Shown here: piece by piece, positions 17,851 through 26,477 of the stretch
Position numbering within the stretch: position 1 is the stretch's first letter
How the letters are laid out: every line of letters starts with the position of its first letter
DNA from: Rhodovulum euryhalinum
GTDB lineage: Bacteria; Pseudomonadota; Alphaproteobacteria; Rhodobacterales; Rhodobacteraceae
Direction of reading: 5' to 3'
NCBI RefSeq assembly: GCF_004342445.1
Contig: NZ_SLWW01000003.1
Span: 186,001 to 250,000, forward strand
DNA length: 64,000 nt
Position numbers and translations under genes: made by a program
The notes under the pieces: generated by a model
Seen by the model: only the letters and a program-made list of their open reading frames with translations
What the model was told of the DNA's origin: nothing
The model's database searches: none

Positions 17851-19656
17851 ATGTTCCAGAGTTTCGACAGCCCCACCCGCCCCGAGGATGGCCCGCCGCG
17901 CCTGGCCCACCTGCGCGAGGAGATGGCGCGCGCCGGGCTGGCCGGGTTCCTGGTGCCGCGCGCCGATGCGCATCAGGGCGAGTATGTCGCCCCGCGGGAC
18001 GACCGGCTGGCCTGGCTGACCGGGTTCACCGGGTCGGCCGGGTTCGCCTGCGTGTTGATGGACCGGGCGGGGGTTTTCGTCGACGGGCGCTATCGGGTCC
18101 AGGTCAAGGCGCAGGTTGATCCGGACCATTTCACGCCGGTGAACTGGCCCGAAACGAAACTGGCCGACTGGCTGCGCGAGCACCTGCCGCAGGGCGGCGT
18201 CCTGGGGATCGACCCCTGGCTGCATACGCCCGAACAGGTGGAGAAGCTGACCGAGGCGTTGCAGGACAGCCGGATTTCGCTGCGCGAGGTCGAGAACCTG
18301 GTCGACCGGATCTGGTCCGACCAGCCCGGCCCCCCGCAGGGAACCATTGCCACCTATCCCGAGACGCTGGCGGGCGCGACCCATGGTGAAAAGCGCGCGC
18401 GCCTTGCCGAGGTTCTGCGCAAGGCCGGGCAGACGGCGGCGGTGCTGACCCTGCCCGACTCGATCGCATGGCTGTTGAACGTGCGCGGGTCGGACATTCC
18501 CCGCAACCCGGTACCGCACGCCTTCGCGGTGCTGCACGACGACGCGCGCGTGACCCTTTTCGCCGACCCGGCCAAGGTGTCGGACGCCCTGCGCAGCCAT
18601 CTTGGCCCCGATGTCACCCAGCGCCCCGCCGCCGCCTTTGGCCCGGGGCTGCGCAGCCTTGTCGGGCCGGTGCGGCTTGACCCCGCCAGCGCGCCGCTCT
18701 GGGCGCTGCGCCAGTTGGAAGAGGCGGGGATCGAGGTTGCCCGGGACGACGATCCCTGCATCCTGCCCAAGGCGCGCAAGACCGGGGCCGAGCTTGCGGG
18801 TGCCCGCGCCGCGCATCTGCGCGATGCTGCCGCGATGGTGGAATTCCTCGCCTGGCTCGACGCCGAGGCACCGGCAGGCGAGTTGACCGAGATCGACGTG
18901 GTCAAGCGGCTGGAGGGGTTCCGGCGCGCCACGGGCTGCCTGCGCGACATCAGTTTCGACACCATCGCCGGGGCGGGGCCGCATGGCGCGATCGTGCATT
19001 ACCGGGTCACCGAGGGCACGAACCGGCGGGTGAGACCGGGCGAACTTTTGCTGGTCGATTCCGGCGGCCAGTATCTCGACGGCACGACCGACATCACCCG
19101 CACATTGTCCGTGGGTCCGGTGCCCGACGAGGCCCGCGCGCCCTTTACCCGCGTGCTGAAGGGCATGATCGCGATCAGCCGGGCACGCTTTCCCAAGGGG
19201 GTCGCGGGGCGTGACCTGGATGCGCTGGCGCGCTATCCGCTGTGGCTGGCCGGTCAGGACTATGACCATGGCACCGGTCACGGGGTCGGCGCCTATCTTT
19301 CGGTCCACGAGGGGCCGCAGCGCCTCTCACGGCTGTCGGCCGTGCCGCTGGAGCACGGCATGATCCTGTCGAACGAGCCCGGCTATTACCGCGAGGGTGC
19401 GTTCGGCATCCGTATCGAGAACCTGATCGCGGTGCAGCCCGCCCCGCCGGTCGAGGGAGGCGACGACCGCGAGATGCTGGGCTTCGAGACGCTGACATGG
19501 GTGCCGATCGACCGCCGCCTGATCCTGCCCGGGCTGCTGACCGACGGGGAACGCATCTGGCTGAACGCCTATCACGCACGCGTTGCCGACCTTGTCGGCC
19601 CCGAGGTGTCGCAGCCCGCGCGGGACTGGCTGACGCAGGCGACCGCGCCGGTCTGA
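17851..19656 (+). CDS. pepP: Xaa-Pro aminopeptidase (M24B, aminopeptidase P)
   Basis: This dinuclear-metal peptidase removes N-terminal residues preceding proline. The 601-residue protein is the long form, with two creatinase-like N-terminal domains and a C-terminal pita-bread catalytic domain. Metal ligands are visible in LLVDSGGQYLDGTTDITRT (two Asp), GTGHGVGAYLSVHEGPQ (His), and SNEPGYYREGAFGIRIEN (two Glu). The terminal M24-C subdomain (LILPGLLTDGERIWLNAYH) is also present. ATG 17851 has an AAGGA site 6-7 nt upstream; an upstream in-frame start at 17782 lacks conservation. Probably cytoplasmic. Confidence 0.92.
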   Translation: MFQSFDSPTRPEDGPPRLAHLREEMARAGLAGFLVPRADAHQGEYVAPRDDRLAWLTGFTGSAGFACVLMDRAGVFVDGRYRVQVKAQVDPDHFTPVNWPETKLADWLREHLPQGGVLGIDPWLHTPEQVEKLTEALQDSRISLREVENLVDRIWSDQPGPPQGTIATYPETLAGATHGEKRARLAEVLRKAGQTAAVLTLPDSIAWLLNVRGSDIPRNPVPHAFAVLHDDARVTLFADPAKVSDALRSHLGPDVTQRPAAAFGPGLRSLVGPVRLDPASAPLWALRQLEEAGIEVARDDDPCILPKARKTGAELAGARAAHLRDAAAMVEFLAWLDAEAPAGELTEIDVVKRLEGFRRATGCLRDISFDTIAGAGPHGAIVHYRVTEGTNRRVRPGELLLVDSGGQYLDGTTDITRTLSVGPVPDEARAPFTRVLKGMIAISRARFPKGVAGRDLDALARYPLWLAGQDYDHGTGHGVGAYLSVHEGPQRLSRLSAVPLEHGMILSNEPGYYREGAFGIRIENLIAVQPAPPVEGGDDREMLGFETLTWVPIDRRLILPGLLTDGERIWLNAYHARVADLVGPEVSQPARDWLTQATAPV

Positions 19657-19743
19657 TCCTGTGGCTGTCTGGACTTTCCCTGCCGGATCATGTCTCTGGG
19701 GATCGGCGCGCAGCGCCAAGGGGTTTGCGAGGGGAGTGATGCG

Positions 19744-20085
19744 ATGGCCGACCATATCGGGATTCACAAGGCAGCGGGCGCCTGGGTGGTCCGGGCCGGG
19801 GGCGCCGTGATCGCCGAAAGCCGCAATGCGCTGGAACTGGTCGAGGGCGATCTCGCCCCGGTGATCTATTTCCCGCGCGAGGATGTGGCGATGGCCTTTC
19901 TGGAGCGGACCGACAGCCACACCACCTGCCCGCACAAGGGCGATGCGCGCTATTTCACGCTGCATGCGAAAAGCTATGACATCCCCGACGCGGCATGGTC
20001 CTACGAGACTCCGCGCCCCGGGATGGAGCGGATCGCAGGGCACCTGGCCTTCTGCAGCGACAGGGTGACGGTCGAGCAGCTCTGA
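19744..20085 (+). CDS. DUF427 family protein
   Basis: The 113-residue product shows the DUF427 hallmarks: a VIYFPREDVAMAFL segment, then a CPHKGDARYFTL segment, then a WSYETPRPGMERIAGHLAF stretch. The family is a small beta-tent-like fold of unknown biochemical role, common in alphaproteobacteria and actinobacteria. ATG 19744 has a GAGGGGA site about 8 nt upstream. It sits between pepP and a secreted MBL-fold gene on the same strand. Confidence 0.85.
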   Translation: MADHIGIHKAAGAWVVRAGGAVIAESRNALELVEGDLAPVIYFPREDVAMAFLERTDSHTTCPHKGDARYFTLHAKSYDIPDAAWSYETPRPGMERIAGHLAFCSDRVTVEQL

Positions 20086-20157
20086 GCCCCGGGGGCCGCC
20101 CGGTCCGTGACAGGCTGTCGCGCCGCGCTATCCTCTGACCCGAGGAGGTGCCCGCCC

Positions 20158-20988
20158 ATGATCCGCCCTTGCCTGACCGCGCTTGCCGTCCTGGCCGCAC
20201 TTCCCGCGGCCGCGCAGGACCGCCGCCCAAGCCATTGCATCGCCATCGCCGAGGCCGACCCGGCGATGTCCTACGTCCAGCTTGCCGCCTATGGCGCGCC
20301 CTTGCCCGACGACTACACCGTCAGGATCAACTATGTCGATCACGCCACCTTCGTGATCGAGACCGCGGGCGGGCTGCGGGTGGCGACGGATTACACCGGG
20401 TTTCTCGGTACCGCCGATCTGATCCCCGACGTGGTGACGATGAACAACGCCCATCAGACCCATTTCACGTCCTTTCCGGACCCCGCGATCCCGCATGTGC
20501 TGGAGGGCTGGGCCAGGGACGGGGTGGCGGCGGACCACTACCTTGACCTTGGCGAAATCCTGATCCGCAACGTGCCGACCGACGTGCGGGGATTTGACCG
20601 GGCGACGGTGCGCGAGAATGGCAACTCGATCTTCGTGTTCGAGGTGGGCGGGCTTTGCATCGGCCATCTGGGGCACCTGCACCACGAGCCCGACGAGATG
20701 CAATATGCCTCGCTCGGCCGGCTTGACGTGGTGATGGCCCCGGTCGACGGAGGGCTGACGCTGGATCTGCCGACGATGATCCGCGTGCTGGGGCGGTTGC
20801 GCAGTTCGGTCGTGATCCCGATGCACTGGTTTGGCGAGTATTCGCTGGACCGTTTCCTCGCCGGCATTTCCGAAGAGTTCGAGGTCCAGCGCCCGGGGGC
20901 GGGCCATCTGGAGGTATCGCTGCGCACGCTTCCCGACCGGCCCACCGTCATCGTTCTGGAACCCAGCCTGCTGCGCGACCCCGAGTGA
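20158..20988 (+). CDS. Exported metallo-beta-lactamase-fold hydrolase
   Basis: The 276-residue protein begins with a Sec signal peptide (CLTALAVLAALPAAAQ, cleavage near residue 20) and so probably acts in the periplasm. The remainder resembles UlaG-type MBL-fold enzymes: NYVDHATFVIET near the start of the fold, IGHLGHLHHEPDE, and a final VIPMHWFGEYS histidine segment. The classical HxHxDH loop is not obvious; NAHQTHFTS occupies its place, so activity is uncertain. GAGGAGG precedes ATG 20158. The substrate is unknown. Confidence 0.75.
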   Translation: MIRPCLTALAVLAALPAAAQDRRPSHCIAIAEADPAMSYVQLAAYGAPLPDDYTVRINYVDHATFVIETAGGLRVATDYTGFLGTADLIPDVVTMNNAHQTHFTSFPDPAIPHVLEGWARDGVAADHYLDLGEILIRNVPTDVRGFDRATVRENGNSIFVFEVGGLCIGHLGHLHHEPDEMQYASLGRLDVVMAPVDGGLTLDLPTMIRVLGRLRSSVVIPMHWFGEYSLDRFLAGISEEFEVQRPGAGHLEVSLRTLPDRPTVIVLEPSLLRDPE

Positions 20989-21038
20989 CTTGCGCGCGCG
21001 AGGGCCGCATGCTTCACCGGGGGGTGAAAGGACCGCCC

Positions 21039-22457
21039 ATGCTGACCCCCGTGACCGAGGCCTTCGCGGCAGACCTGCGCGCGCGCCTGCCCGAGGCCTG
21101 TTTCCGCGAGTTGACCCCCGCCTATCTTGAGGAACCTCGCGGCCGCTACCGCGGGCAGGGCGGGCTGCTGCTGGCGCCCGGCGCCGCCGAGGAGGTGGCC
21201 GAGATCGTGCGCGCCTGCGCCGCGGCGCGGGTGGGGATCGTGCCCTATGGCGGCGGCACGGGGCTGGTGGGCGGGCAGGTGATGGCCGAGGGCCCCGCGC
21301 CGGTCATCCTGACGCTGGAACGGATGCGGGCGATCCGTGCGGTCCATCCCGCCGAGAACGTCCTGATCGCCGAGGCGGGCGCGATCCTGGCCGAGGTGCA
21401 GGCGGCCGCCGGGGCGGCGGGGCGGCTGTTCCCGCTGTCGCTGGCCTCGGAAGGCTCGGCCCGGATCGGGGGCGTGCTGGCGACCAACGCGGGCGGGGTC
21501 AACGTGCTGCGCTATGGCAATGCGCGCGACCTCTGCCTCGGGATCGAGGCGGTGCTGCCGGACGGGTCGGTGCTGCACGGGCTGAAGCGGCTGCGGAAGG
21601 ACAACACCGGCTACGATTTGCGCCACCTGCTGATCGGGGCCGAGGGGACGCTGGGGGTGATCACGGCGGCCGCGCTGCGGCTGGCGCCGATCCCGGCGCG
21701 AACGGGCGCGGCGCTGATGGCGGTGGAGGGCCCGCAGGCGGCGCTGGAGCTGCTGGCGCTGGCGCAGGGGCGGATCGGCGAAGGGGTCTCGGCGTTCGAG
21801 CTGATGCACCGGCAGGGCTTCGATTTCCTGGCCGAGACCATGCCGGAGGTGCGCCTGCCCTGGGCCCGGGCGCCCGAGTGGTGCGTGCTGATCGACCTGG
21901 GCCTGGGGGCGGGGCAGGATCCGGCCCTGACGCTGGAGGGGCTGTTCGCCGAGGCGGCCGAGGCGGGGCTGGTCTCGGACGGGCTTATCGCGCAGTCCGA
22001 AGGCCAGCGGGCTGCCTTCTGGTCCGTGCGCGAAAGCCTGCCGCTGGCCAATCGCCGGATCGGTGCGATCTCGTCGCACGACATCTCGGTGCCGCTGTCG
22101 GCGATCCCCGAGTTCATCGCGCGGGCCGGCCCGGCGCTGGCCCGGATCGGGCAGTTCCGGATCAACTGCTTCGGTCATGTGGGCGACGGCAACCTGCACT
22201 ACAACGTCTTCCCCCTGCCCGGCGAGACCCGCGCCGACCACGAGGGCCGGCGCGTCGCGATCAAGGCTTGCGTGCATGACCTGGTGGATGCGCTGGGCGG
22301 GTCGGTCAGTGCCGAGCACGGGGTGGGGCGGCTCAAGGTCGATGACCTGGAACGCTATGGCGATCCGGCCAAGCTGGCGGCGATGCGGGCGATCAAGGCG
22401 GCATTGGACCCCGCGGGGATCATGAACCCGGGCGTCATCCTGCGCGCGCCTGCCTGA
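21039..22457 (+). CDS. FAD-linked 2-hydroxyacid oxidase (GlcD / D-2-hydroxyglutarate dehydrogenase-like)
   Basis: The 472-residue VAO-family flavoprotein has the PCMH FAD domain (VPYGGGTGLVGGQV, LASEGSARIGGVLATNAGG, IGAEGTLGVITAAALRL) and the C-terminal domain with FGHVGDGNLHYN and SAEHGVGRLK, ending LDPAGIMNPGVIL. Such enzymes oxidise D-2-hydroxyacids such as glycolate, D-lactate or D-2-hydroxyglutarate. ATG 21039 has GAAAGGA 6 nt upstream and is preferred over GTG 20985, which overlaps the preceding gene. It is only distantly similar to the D-lactate dehydrogenase at 10670-12046. The substrate cannot be assigned by eye. Confidence 0.87.
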   Translation: MLTPVTEAFAADLRARLPEACFRELTPAYLEEPRGRYRGQGGLLLAPGAAEEVAEIVRACAAARVGIVPYGGGTGLVGGQVMAEGPAPVILTLERMRAIRAVHPAENVLIAEAGAILAEVQAAAGAAGRLFPLSLASEGSARIGGVLATNAGGVNVLRYGNARDLCLGIEAVLPDGSVLHGLKRLRKDNTGYDLRHLLIGAEGTLGVITAAALRLAPIPARTGAALMAVEGPQAALELLALAQGRIGEGVSAFELMHRQGFDFLAETMPEVRLPWARAPEWCVLIDLGLGAGQDPALTLEGLFAEAAEAGLVSDGLIAQSEGQRAAFWSVRESLPLANRRIGAISSHDISVPLSAIPEFIARAGPALARIGQFRINCFGHVGDGNLHYNVFPLPGETRADHEGRRVAIKACVHDLVDALGGSVSAEHGVGRLKVDDLERYGDPAKLAAMRAIKAALDPAGIMNPGVILRAPA

Positions 22458-22485
22458 GCGCGGCGCCCGGCCGCGGTGTCGGGCC

Positions 22486-22509
22486 GTGAGTATTTGGACC
22501 AAGAAGAAG
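22486..22509 (+). repeat. Intergenic 24-nt repeat (copy C)
   Basis: GTGAGTATTTGGACC followed by AAGAAGAAG, 28 nt after the stop of the FAD-linked oxidase gene and on the same strand. It is preceded by a GC-rich stretch with complementary GCCCG and CGGGC. One base differs from copy A at 10536-10559. Confidence 0.7.
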
Positions 22510-22532
22510 CAGAGGGGGGCGGATAAGCCCGC

Positions 22533-23072
22533 TCAATGCCCCGAGAATTCGCACAGCGCGTGCACCTCGATCCCCATCGCCTCGAGCCGACGGCGGCCGC
22601 CCAGATCGGGCAGGTCAACGACGAAGACGCATCCTATCACCTGCGCGCCCAGCCGTTCGCACAGCTTGATCCCGGCCTCGGCGGTGCCGCCGGTGGCCAG
22701 CAGGTCGTCGACGATCAGCACCTTTTCACCGGCCGACAGCGCGTCGTCATGGATCTCGACCACCGCCGAGCCGTATTCCAGCTGGTATTCCTCGGCGATT
22801 GTGGCCGCCGGCAGCTTGCCCTTCTTGCGGACCGGCACGAAGCCCTTGGACAACTGGTGCGCGATCGCGCCGCCCAGGATGAAGCCCCGCGCCTCGAGAC
22901 CGACGACCTTGTCGATCTGCGTCCCCGCATAGGGGTGCAGCATCTGGTCGATCGCCATGCGAAAGCCGCGCGGGTCGGCGAACAGCGTGGTCACGTCGCG
23001 AAACAGGATCCCTTCGTGGGGGAAGTCGACGATCGTGCGGATGTAGTCCTTGACGGAGTTGCTTGGCGGCAT
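22533..23072 (-). CDS. apt: Adenine phosphoribosyltransferase
   Basis: Apt salvages adenine to AMP with PRPP in the cytoplasm. The 179-residue product is full length, with the family motifs [29 protein letters not shown] and the PRPP-binding loop [16 protein letters not shown]. The gene is preceded on the same strand by a possible small gene and, further upstream, by mtnP; adenine released by methylthioadenosine phosphorylase is the natural substrate of Apt, so the pair fits one salvage route. Confidence 0.96.
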   Translation of the reverse strand: MPPSNSVKDYIRTIVDFPHEGILFRDVTTLFADPRGFRMAIDQMLHPYAGTQIDKVVGLEARGFILGGAIAHQLSKGFVPVRKKGKLPAATIAEEYQLEYGSAVVEIHDDALSAGEKVLIVDDLLATGGTAEAGIKLCERLGAQVIGCVFVVDLPDLGGRRRLEAMGIEVHALCEFSGH

Positions 23073-23163
23073 CGCGGGGGCCCTTTCCGGTCTGTCGTGA
23101 CCGGTTTGGCCGATGGAGGCCGCGCGCGCAAGGGGCCCCTGTGCCGCGCGCGGTATGTCGCGG

Positions 23164-23289
23164 TCAGCGGCGCGAGTTGAAGAAGTATCTGTAATACCTG
23201 TCGGAAATCCAGTTCAGATGCGGTTTCCGCCAGTCCATCCGATCGCGCATCAACAGCGCCTGTGCCGATTGCAGCATCATTTTTCCCAT
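23164..23289 (-). CDS. Candidate 41-residue basic aromatic small protein
   Basis: An open frame between apt and the RHH gene encodes a 41-residue peptide ending in [15 protein letters not shown], rich in Arg, Tyr, Phe and Trp. An AAGGG site is too close to the first ATG (23289) but about 9 nt from the in-frame ATG at 23280, which would give 38 residues. I do not recognise a family. The aromatic, basic, helix-forming C-terminus is unlike random GC-rich frames here, but expression is unproven. Confidence 0.4.
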   Translation of the reverse strand: MGKMMLQSAQALLMRDRMDWRKPHLNWISDRYYRYFFNSRR

Positions 23290-23310
23290 TCCCTTCGCTT
23301 TTTGGTCTTG

Positions 23311-23351
23311 CCGCAGGATCATGCCCTGCGGTTAATATACTGTGTATATAC
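23311..23351 (+). promoter_or_regulatory. Inverted repeats in the promoter region of the RHH gene
   Basis: Two inverted repeats lie in tandem: CCGCAGG (23311-23317), 7-nt spacer, CCTGCGG (23325-23331); and ATATAC (23335-23340), TGT, GTATAT (23344-23349), the latter overlapping the palindrome GTATATAC (23344-23351). This AT-rich spot stands out from its surroundings and lies 38 nt before the RHH start codon. RHH repressors commonly bind short inverted repeats in their own promoters, so this is a candidate operator/promoter. Confidence 0.5.
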
Positions 23352-23388
23352 ATCGCATAGGCAAACTTTGCAACAGCGGGGGCCCGCC

Positions 23389-23565
23389 ATGGGCAAGAAG
23401 GGCGGAAAGAAGGACAGCCAGCTTGTTCTCAGGCTCGACAAGGCCGAGCGGGATGCCTTCGTCGAGCTTTGCAAGGAACTGGACACAAGCGCCGCGCGCG
23501 AGATCCGCGCCTTTATCCGGCGCTTCACGGAAGAGCATGAAAAGGCGCAGGGCAAGGGGGAATAG
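23389..23565 (+). CDS. Small ribbon-helix-helix-like DNA-binding protein
   Basis: The 58-residue product has a lysine-rich start (MGKKGGKKDS), then a short strand QLVLRLDKAERDAFVELCKEL, a turn at DTSAA, and a second helix REIRAFIRRFTEEHEKA, matching the strand-helix-helix plan of RHH/CopG-like DNA-binding proteins that act as dimers. GTG/ATG alternatives upstream lack conservation; ATG 23389 directly precedes the folded part. No toxin-like partner gene is adjacent: mtnP follows convergently. Fold assignment is by pattern only. Confidence 0.7.
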   Translation: MGKKGGKKDSQLVLRLDKAERDAFVELCKELDTSAAREIRAFIRRFTEEHEKAQGKGE

Positions 23566-23596
23566 CGGCGCATGCCGCCTGTCCCCGCCGGCCGCC

Positions 23597-24469
23597 TCAG
23601 CGGTTCAGGACGCGCCCCGCAACCGCGTCGAGTTTCGCCACCAGCGCCGGGTCGCGTTTCTCGGGCGCCGTGATCATGGCGTATTCCAGCGCTGTGTCGC
23701 AGCCCTTTTCGCAGGGCTTGTGGGCGCCAAGCAGGCCGGGCAGCCGGGTGACCATGGCGCGGGCCTTTTCGGCATTGCCCATCAGCGTCTTGACGATGTC
23801 GGCCACCTCGACCGCGTCGTGGTCGGGGTGCCAGCAATCGTAGTCGGTGACCATGGCGATCGAGGCATAGCAAAGCTCGGCCTCGCGGGCCAGTTTCGCC
23901 TCGGGCATGTTGGTCATGCCGATCACGTCGCAGCCCCAGTTCTCGCGGTAGAGTTTCGATTCCGCCAGCGTCGAGAATTGCGGGCCTTCCATCGCCAGAT
24001 AGGTGCCGCCCTGGTGGATGGTGATGCCCTCGTCGCGGGAGGCCTGAAGGCAATGGGCCGACAGGCGCCCGCAAGTCGGGTGGGCGACGCTGACATGCGC
24101 CACGCAGCCCTGGCCGAAAAAGCTCTTCTCGCGCGCGAAGGTGCGGTCGATGAACTGGTCCACCACCACGAAATCGCCCGGCGCCAGTTCCTCGCGGAAC
24201 GACCCGCAGGCCGAAACCGACACCACGTCGGTCGCGCCCAGCCGTTTCAGCGCGTCGATATTGGCGCGGTAGGGCACGGTCGAGGGCGAATGGACATGGC
24301 CGCGGCCGTGGCGCGGCAGGAAGGCCATCTTCACGCCGTCGAGCGTGCCGGTCAGGATCTCGTCGGACGGTTTACCCCATGGGCTGTCCACCGCCTGCCA
24401 GCGCGCATCCTCCAGCCCCTCGATGTCATAGACGCCCGAGCCGCCGATCACTGCGATCATCCGTTCCAT
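23597..24469 (-). CDS. mtnP: S-methyl-5'-thioadenosine phosphorylase
   Basis: MtnP cleaves methylthioadenosine, a by-product of polyamine and homoserine lactone synthesis, to adenine and 5-methylthioribose-1-phosphate. The 290-residue protein has the N-terminal IAVIGGSGVYDIEGL, phosphate-binding FLPRHGRGHVHSPS, a central VSACGSFREELAPGDFV, the base-site YLAMEGPQFSTLAES and MTNMPEAKLAREAELCY motifs of trimeric MTAPs. It is on the same strand as apt, about 520 nt upstream of it, supporting a salvage function. Confidence 0.94.
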   Translation of the reverse strand: MERMIAVIGGSGVYDIEGLEDARWQAVDSPWGKPSDEILTGTLDGVKMAFLPRHGRGHVHSPSTVPYRANIDALKRLGATDVVSVSACGSFREELAPGDFVVVDQFIDRTFAREKSFFGQGCVAHVSVAHPTCGRLSAHCLQASRDEGITIHQGGTYLAMEGPQFSTLAESKLYRENWGCDVIGMTNMPEAKLAREAELCYASIAMVTDYDCWHPDHDAVEVADIVKTLMGNAEKARAMVTRLPGLLGAHKPCEKGCDTALEYAMITAPEKRDPALVAKLDAVAGRVLNR

Positions 24470-24560
24470 GGTCCGTCCCTCTTTCCGGTTTCGTGAGTCG
24501 GCCCCTTTTAGGGGGCGGGCGGCCTGTCGGAAAGGCTTTGCTTGGCCGCAGGCGCGGGGG

Positions 24561-25166
24561 CTATTCGCCGGGGCGTTTCAGTTCGAACACCTCGCGGATC
24601 ACCGCGTAGTCGCGATAGCCCATCCGCGCGAGCGGCTGGAACCGGGTCACGTCGAAGCGCCCGTCCACGAGGCAATCGTCGCGCAGGTGGATGCCGGTGA
24701 CCTCGCCGAAGACGGCGAAATTGGCCTCGCCGGGCAGGTGCACGATCTGCGTGAGCCGACATTCGAGATTGGCGGGCGCGGCGGCCACACGGGCGCAGGC
24801 GATGGTCTGGCACGCGGCTTTCGCGATGCGGGCATGGGCGAACTCGTCCACCTCGCGCGGCCATGAACCAGAGGTCAGGTTCATCGCGTCCTTCATCGCG
24901 GCCTCGACGATGTTGACGCAGAAGACGCCGGTGTCGCGGATGTTGGCCACGCTGTCCTTGGTGCCGTCGCGGTCGGGCTTGGCCGAGGTCGAGGCGAACA
25001 TCACCTGCGGCGGGACGTAGGCGACCGCGTTGAAGAAGGAATAGGGCGCGAGGTTGTCCGTCCCGTCCGTGCCGCGGGTGGAAATCCAGCCGATGGGGCG
25101 CGGCGTGACGATCGCGTTGAACGGGTTGTGGGGGAACGGGTGGCCGTCCTCGGGGCGATAGAACAT
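24561..25166 (-). CDS. Flavin reductase-like domain protein
   Basis: The 201-residue protein matches the FMN-binding flavin reductase-like split-barrel family: NAIVTPRPIGWISTRG, LAPYSFFNAVAYVPPQVMF, DTGVFCVNIV, and a C-terminal ARMGYRDYAVIREVFEL. Members bind FMN and either supply reduced flavin to a partner monooxygenase or act in other redox steps. No monooxygenase gene is adjacent. The gene is divergent from the downstream GNAT gene and 91 nt upstream of mtnP on the same strand. Confidence 0.85.
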   Translation of the reverse strand: MFYRPEDGHPFPHNPFNAIVTPRPIGWISTRGTDGTDNLAPYSFFNAVAYVPPQVMFASTSAKPDRDGTKDSVANIRDTGVFCVNIVEAAMKDAMNLTSGSWPREVDEFAHARIAKAACQTIACARVAAAPANLECRLTQIVHLPGEANFAVFGEVTGIHLRDDCLVDGRFDVTRFQPLARMGYRDYAVIREVFELKRPGE

Positions 25167-25240
25167 GGCGGTCCTTTCACGCGTTTGCCCCCGTCATAGC
25201 CCCGTGCTAGGGGCGTTTCCAGCAGGAGGGAGGGACGCCT

Positions 25241-25732
25241 TTGTTCCGGGTGGCCGAGGAAACGGCAGAGGACTGGTGGGAGGTCGAGGCGCTTTACGAC
25301 CTCTGTTTCGCGCCGGGGCGCTCGGCGCTGTCGTCCTATCGCCTGCGCGAGGGGGTGGACCCCGTGCCGGCGCTCTGCCTGACCGCGCGCGACGGCGACG
25401 GGATCCTGGCCGCCGCAATCCGCTACTGGCCGGTGCTGGTGGGCGATGCGCCCGCGCTGCTGCTGGGGCCAGTTGCGGTGCACCCGACCCGCCAAGGCGA
25501 GGGGCTGGGCGCGCTCTTGATCCGCGACTCGCTGGAGCGCGCGCGGCTGCTGGGCTTTGGCCGGGTGATGCTGGTGGGCGACGCGCCCTATTACGGGCGG
25601 TTCGGGTTCGAGAAACTCGAGGGCGTCGAGATGCCGCCGCCGACGAACCCCGACCGCGTGTTGGGGATCGCGCTGGTGCCCGGCGCCTGGGACGGGGTTG
25701 CAGGGCCGGTGACGCGGGCGGCCGAGGGCTGA
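25241..25732 (+). CDS. GNAT-family N-acetyltransferase
   Basis: The 163-residue protein has the GNAT core, including LLLGPVAVHPTRQGEGLGALLIRDSL, which contains the acetyl-CoA pyrophosphate-binding Q/RxxGxG/A signature, and a GDAPYYGRFGFEK segment typical of the YhbS-like subgroup. The start is TTG 25241, with AGGAGGGAGGG upstream and no nearby in-frame ATG. The acceptor substrate is unknown. It is followed by msrA on the same strand. Confidence 0.86.
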   Translation: MFRVAEETAEDWWEVEALYDLCFAPGRSALSSYRLREGVDPVPALCLTARDGDGILAAAIRYWPVLVGDAPALLLGPVAVHPTRQGEGLGALLIRDSLERARLLGFGRVMLVGDAPYYGRFGFEKLEGVEMPPPTNPDRVLGIALVPGAWDGVAGPVTRAAEG

Positions 25733-25813
25733 TGCGCAAGGGCCTCCGGGGCGGTCTGGGCGGCGCGGCCCGGCGCCCTATATCGAGCCACGACCAACGA
25801 GGGAGTCCGCCGC

Positions 25814-26464
25814 ATGTTTTCCTTTCTCAGCCGCAAGACCGACATGGTCGCCGAGGCCGACGCCTGGCCCGGCCGCCCCGATCCGATCCCGACCGCCGAG
25901 ACGCATTTCGTCTTCGGCCGCCCGCTCAAGGCGCCGGTGCCCGAGGGGATGGAGGAAGCGGTGTTCGGCATGGGCTGTTTCTGGGGCGTCGAGCGCAAGT
26001 TCTGGCAGTTGCCGGGCGTCTGGATGACGGCCGCCGGATACGCGGGCGGCTTCACGCCCAACCCGACCTACGAGGAGGTCTGCACCGGCCGCACCGGCCA
26101 TACCGAGGTGGTGCGCGTGGTCCACGACCCGGCCGAGATCAGCTACGAGACGCTGCTGCGCACCTTCTGGGAGGGGCACGACCCGACGCAAGGCATGCGC
26201 CAGGGCAACGACCGCGGCACGCAGTACCGGTCGGCGATCTACACCTTCACCGCGGCGCAGGCCGCCGCCGCCGAGGCCAGCCGCGCCGCGTATCAGGAGC
26301 GTCTGCGCGCGGCGGGCCATGGCGCCATCACCACCGAGATCAGCGCCGCGCCACCGTTCTTTTATGCCGAGGGCTATCATCAGCAATACCTCGCCAAGAA
26401 CCCCGGCGGCTATTGCGGGCTGGGCGGCACGGGGGTCAGTTGCCCGGTGGGCGTCGGCGCCTGA
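25814..26464 (+). CDS. msrA: Peptide methionine-S-sulfoxide reductase
   Basis: MsrA repairs oxidised methionine by reducing the S-sulfoxide diastereomer. The 216-residue protein carries the catalytic GCFWG motif with Cys55, plus the conserved AGYAGG and [15 protein letters not shown] and [18 protein letters not shown] segments and a C-terminal [11 protein letters not shown] cysteine pair usable for resolving. No signal peptide is visible, so a cytoplasmic location is likely. It lies 13 nt ahead of a P-loop kinase-like gene. Confidence 0.96.
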   Translation: MFSFLSRKTDMVAEADAWPGRPDPIPTAETHFVFGRPLKAPVPEGMEEAVFGMGCFWGVERKFWQLPGVWMTAAGYAGGFTPNPTYEEVCTGRTGHTEVVRVVHDPAEISYETLLRTFWEGHDPTQGMRQGNDRGTQYRSAIYTFTAAQAAAAEASRAAYQERLRAAGHGAITTEISAAPPFFYAEGYHQQYLAKNPGGYCGLGGTGVSCPVGVGA

Positions 26465-26477
26465 GCCGTCCGGGGCC

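Noticed and set aside
23389-24469. Toxin-antitoxin pair with the RHH protein
   Set aside because: The neighbour is full-length mtnP, and no toxin-like gene is coupled to it.
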